Origin: Impatiens glandulifera
Lineage: Eukaryota; Streptophyta; Magnoliopsida; Ericales; Balsaminaceae
Direction of reading: 5' to 3'
Assembly: GCF_907164915.1 (NCBI RefSeq)
Contig: NC_061864.1
Coordinates: forward strand, 21,322,116-21,386,115
Length of the DNA stretch: 64,000 bases
The notes beneath the pieces were generated by a model. It was not told the origin of the DNA. It saw only the letters and a list, made by a program, of their open reading frames with translations, and searched no databases. Numbering within the stretch: the first letter of the stretch is position 1; each line of letters begins with the position of its first letter. Of the stretch, positions 60,300 through 64,000 are shown one piece after another. Both the position numbers and the translations under genes were made by a program.

Positions 60300-62975
60300 A
60301 TGCTGATAGAAATGATCTGGAATGACGATGATCTAATCAAAGATATTGATTTCTCAATGAACCAATTTGAATCAAACTTCACGGCCTCACTTAAGGCTTA
60401 TCCACGAAAGACGCTAGCCGAAGAATCGTGGCTGATCTAGGAGAAATAATAAAGATTGATGTACAATCGATCAATCAGAAAGATATCTAATTTTGTTAGG
60501 ATCCAAGTCAACATTGATGTAACGAAACCGATCAAGACATATATGAATATCACGAGAAGACAAATCAGATATCTAGTTAACTTACAAATACGAGAAGTTG
60601 GTGATGTCTGCGTTGGTTGCGGTACACGTGAACATGATGTCAAGGAAAGTTCTTACCTAGGAGATCAAGAGGGAACACAATTAAGATTTTGGCTTAAAAC
60701 TTACTCATCTAGCACAACTCCACTACCTGCAATGGTAAACTCTAAAAGTCTAACGTATTGCTTATGTCTAATAGGATCTGATCAACTTGCGTCGAGCATT
60801 AAAAAAGTTTACATTAACATAGAAGATGATGATATCGAAATCAATGTGGCAGAACGTTCATGTGATTATCAGAAAGAGGTATGTAATCTAATTAAGACAT
60901 ATGAATCATTTAAACTTGTGACCATTATTGGGAAAGGGCCAGATTATATCATACCTAATCAGGTAAGACTATAAGTGGATAACCTTTTCAATAGTAATGG
61001 AAAAAATCAAGGAGAATGTACTCAAATTATTATAGGTAATACAAAGGAGAAATCGGCTAACCAAACGATGAATGTGCAAAACTAGATAAATTGTGTTGCC
61101 CCATTAAACTCACCCAATCAAAAAGTACCCACGAGTTTACTATATCAAAAGAGTGAGAGAGAGATTCACCAACCAAATACACATTCACTCACAATTCTTT
61201 TCAGCAATATCACCTTACACACGAAAGCGTTCACCCTACATATGAAGGCGTTATTTAATGAAGCAATGCAAATTGACTTAGAAAATCTAAAAAGATGCAA
61301 TAAGAGGAAGGTCCAAGATTCTCGAAATCTATCTAGTAAGATATCAAAATTTTGTTTGGTACAAAATGTGAATAATAGTGCGCCTTCGAACCACTATCGA
61401 CATGAAAGTGAAACTGGGGAGGAAAAACAGAAAACTATATGAACAACGTAGAAATGAAAATTCAAGTCCATACCCATAAAATGAGACGCTCAGTGAAAAG
61501 AGTTCTAAGGGAGAAAAAAAGAGAGGAAGTAGTTGAAAAAAAGAAAAGTGGAAGGAGTCGAAAAAAGAGAGAAAGGATTCGAAAAGAATAAGAAAAGAGG
61601 AAGTTGTCGAGAAAAATGAAGAAAAGAAAAAAATGTGACAAAAGGGAAAAAATATGAAAACTCATATAAACGAAACAAGAATGTGACTAAGGCAATCCTT
61701 ATACAACCTCAATCGTTCAATGAAAATGATGGAATTGTCAAGGGTTAGGTCCCACCTTGACAATTTCTCAGCTTAAGGACTTGTGCGGACGATGAGAATT
61801 TTTTTTGTGTTTACTAAAAGCAAGAATGAAAGAAAATAAAATTCAAAAAATTGCAAGAGAGGCACAAATATCAAATATCCAAGTCATCTCATCAGTGGAA
61901 ATAGTCGGAGGTGTCACAGTCTTTTGGTCGTACGATGTAAATATTTCCTTTAATAGCTTCACACAAATTTATGTCGATAGTATGGTCCAATGGCCAGGAA
62001 CGGAGGATACTTGAGAATATATTTTATTTATGGTTATCCGGAAGAAAGGGATAAAAGTCAACCTTAGAATATAATTGCAAATACAATTTCCACAAATAAT
62101 ATTCCATCGATTTTTTATGGAGATTTCAATGATGTGGTACATGGGAGATCTGATGTACCACATTATGAACCATCTCCTGTACCACACGACAAAAATATTC
62201 AAAGTGTTTAGGTTGAGAGATAAGATTTTTTGCCTTGTGATACATGAGAGGGTCCATGCTGTGGTACAATAGATCATCTCCCATGATTTACACCACAAAT
62301 AATACATCAAATGGACAAATTAATCAAGCTCGAATGTTTTTAAAAAAAAATTACACTAGTTAATGCAACTTGATGGAGATTCCTCATGAAGGAAGCCACT
62401 ATACATGGTTAAATAGAAGGAGAACATAAAATTCTTGATAGAGTCTTTTATAATTATGAGTAGAGAACTAGAGATAAACCTATCCACATGCAACTATTTT
62501 TGCACATCCAGCTGTATGTTCCGATCACTCTCCTATTGAGATCACAATCAATGGTATAAATCGTAATAAAATACACATTTAAATTTGAATCGTATTGGCT
62601 TAATTATGATCATATACTAATTCTGTAAAATATCATTAGGACACATATTGACGAAATTTCTTATCTCTCTTTGTTAGAACTAACAAACTTAAATTGCAGG
62701 CAAATGTATCAATCCCTGAAAAAATGAAAAAGAACCAATACAAAGAATAACAAACAAAGATCAAGAAGTTCTAGATAGACCTCATTCATTTACAAAATGT
62801 TGTTCTACAACATCACGACATGGAGAACATAATTAACATGGAAAGACAAATTGATTTTTTGTAAAAAAATGAGGGAAAATACTAGAAGGATCGAGCAAAC
62901 ATAAATACCTTCAAGTTGGAGACAAAAACACATGATACTTCCATATGAGTACCGTTGACAGGAGTGGAAACAATT
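60300..62975 (+). mobile_element. LINE (L1-type): ORF1 with zinc knuckle, endonuclease and linker, RT missing
   Basis: The plus strand from about 60330 reads, across a frameshift near 60485, the DUF4283-type ORF1 (GEIIKIDVQSINQ, FVRIQVNIDVTKP, LVNLQIREVGDVCVGC, GTREHD as the CCHC knuckle), open at 60456-60974. A variable region follows, then a broken endonuclease from 61805 (ENKIQKIAREAQISNIQV, VEIVGGVTVFW), YGYPEER near 62033, FYGDFND near 62114, EGSHYTWLNRRRT near 62383 and CSDHSPIEI near 62520. The linker string VGDKNT lies near 62920. The match stops near 62975 before the RT core, so the 3' half has been lost. It is a different lineage from the LINE at 1-1442, judging by sequence. Confidence 0.88.
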
Positions 62976-63144
62976 ATATTATAAAATTATAATATATATT
63001 ATTATAACCTAAAAAAAAATTAGTTTTCAAGGTACTCATTAATATAATATACATATGAGTACATTGAAAAATATTTTTTTTATTAATAATAAAAATTGAA
63101 AAAAATATACATTATCTTATATAATATAATATAATATATATAAT
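62976..63144. other. AT-rich junction
   Basis: Short AT-rich stretch between the broken LINE and the LTR-like sequence; TATAATAT repeats only. Confidence 0.4.
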
Positions 63145-64000
63145 TGTAACCCCGGAAAATCCCTAGTATGTAGCTTAGCACTGTGTCGGATGACACGTGG
63201 CAATTCCGGGGGATCCGGGTGGCTCGAAATTCGATGGTTTCAACATTGATTTGCGTGCCAAACATTTTTTAAAAATAAAACATTATTTTTAAAGATTTTG
63301 ACAGTACATGACAACTTTTAAAATCAATTATATAAAAATAATTAATTTTATTCAAATTTTAATAATATGGGGATTTGTTGTAACTAAATGAAAACTTGAC
63401 TTGAAATTCAATTTAAATTAATTAAACATAATAAATTTAATAAATATTATTTATTTGAAAACATAATCGCCAATTGATTTTAGAAAACAATTGAAAATTT
63501 TTAAAGTCTAGCTATCAAAAGATTTATTTATAACGTTTATATCCTTTAATTAGTAGTTTGTGCGTCCTAAACAAGGATAAGTTTAGATTACGTAAATAAT
63601 TGTATAAAATTATTTAGAGGTGCGTACCTACGATTGCGGTTAACAAAGATTGAGTAAAAGACTTGAAAAATATCTGAAAAAGTATTAAAATTTAAAAATA
63701 AATTCCAAACCGAGCCTTAGTCAAATATCCCAAAATATTTTGAAATCATTTTCTGACTTTTCGAGATTATTTGAAAATGGATCGGGGTTCCAAAATTACA
63801 AAAATAATTTTGAGTTTTGAAAAGTGGAACCAAACAGGCTTATCGGTCCTGGACTGAATTACTGGTCTAGGTGTAAAAGCCTATCGGTCCTGGACTAGCC
63901 TAGGGCTATGTTTCTCGGTCGAGGTGTAGAAACCTTTCAGTCTGGGGCTAGATCTAGGCTAAGATTCTCGGTCCTAGGTTTGGGAGGCTCGGTCCCAAGG
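63145..64000 (+). repeat. Probable LTR, start of an element running off the right edge
   Basis: It begins TGTAACCCCGGAAAATCCC, a start typical of plant Gypsy-type LTRs, after a TAAT flank. It includes a GC-rich block (GATGACACGTGGCAATTCCG) and ends in repeated CTCGGTC(C/G)(A/T)(G/A)G motifs (63845-64000). A divergent relative lies at 3095-3830. No coding sequence is reached, so the superfamily is a guess. Confidence 0.5.

Noticed and set aside
61462..61665. Minus-strand Phe/Leu/Ser-rich open frame
   Set aside because: It is the complement of a purine-rich (GAAAAAG)-type low-complexity stretch inside the plus-strand LINE.

Overview
The window is nuclear DNA of a flowering plant, probably a eudicot. 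It is very AT-rich, the genes are interrupted by GT-AG introns, and genic islands sit in a large background of transposon debris, minisatellites and (AT)n tracts. Five protein-coding loci can be read, four of them apparently intact: a chloroplast-type RelA/SpoT homologue of the RSH2/RSH3 type (28561-31707, + strand), the autophagy ubiquitin-like modifier ATG12 (34328-35247, - strand), an R2R3-MYB factor with a bHLH-binding motif (39486-40381, - strand) and a BREVIS RADIX family protein (56589-58593, - strand). The fifth, a CYP92A-like cytochrome P450 (15224-17280, + strand), has all its catalytic motifs but one in-frame TGA that removes the last 46 to 47 residues. The genus cannot be fixed from the sequence alone.

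Layout. 1-1442: minus-strand LINE (endonuclease and start of RT) running off the left edge. 1575-2141: decayed copy of a CBSX3-like CBS-domain gene. 3095-3830: divergent relative of an LTR-like sequence that reappears at 63145-64000. 5633-6035: inverted, broken copy of the P450 promoter and first 65 or so codons. 6554-7800: four and a half tandem units of about 310 bp carrying tRNA-like A and B boxes. 10009-10392: small element with a perfect 9-bp target duplication. 11470-14855: a family of non-autonomous hAT-like elements, one nested in another with a perfect 8-bp duplication, and a paralogous copy that keeps the empty site. 15224-17421: P450. 18447-23473: Tnt1-type Copia element, minus strand, with a LINE fragment inserted between its primer-binding site and gag. 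28561-31707: RSH. 32613-33263: MITE. 34328-36330: ATG12 with an intron in its 5' leader. 39486-40381: MYB. 41936-44243: nested MITEs, one carrying a SINE with a 17-bp duplication. 46757-47867: deleted hAT element. 48442-49613: 5'-truncated LINE. 50371-51380: duplicated segment bracketing two minisatellites. 52930-53283: MITE with long terminal inverted repeats. 56589-58593: BRX. 60300-62975: plus-strand LINE with ORF1 and endonuclease. 63145-64000: start of an LTR-like sequence.

The genes are unrelated housekeeping or regulatory genes (plastid ppGpp signalling, autophagy, transcription, root and vascular growth, specialised metabolism). They do not form a cluster or a shared pathway. I found no evidence of a new biological system. 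The most informative observations are evolutionary: two host genes with broken copies, a possible natural nonsense allele of the P450, and several insertion events whose target duplications or empty sites can be read directly.
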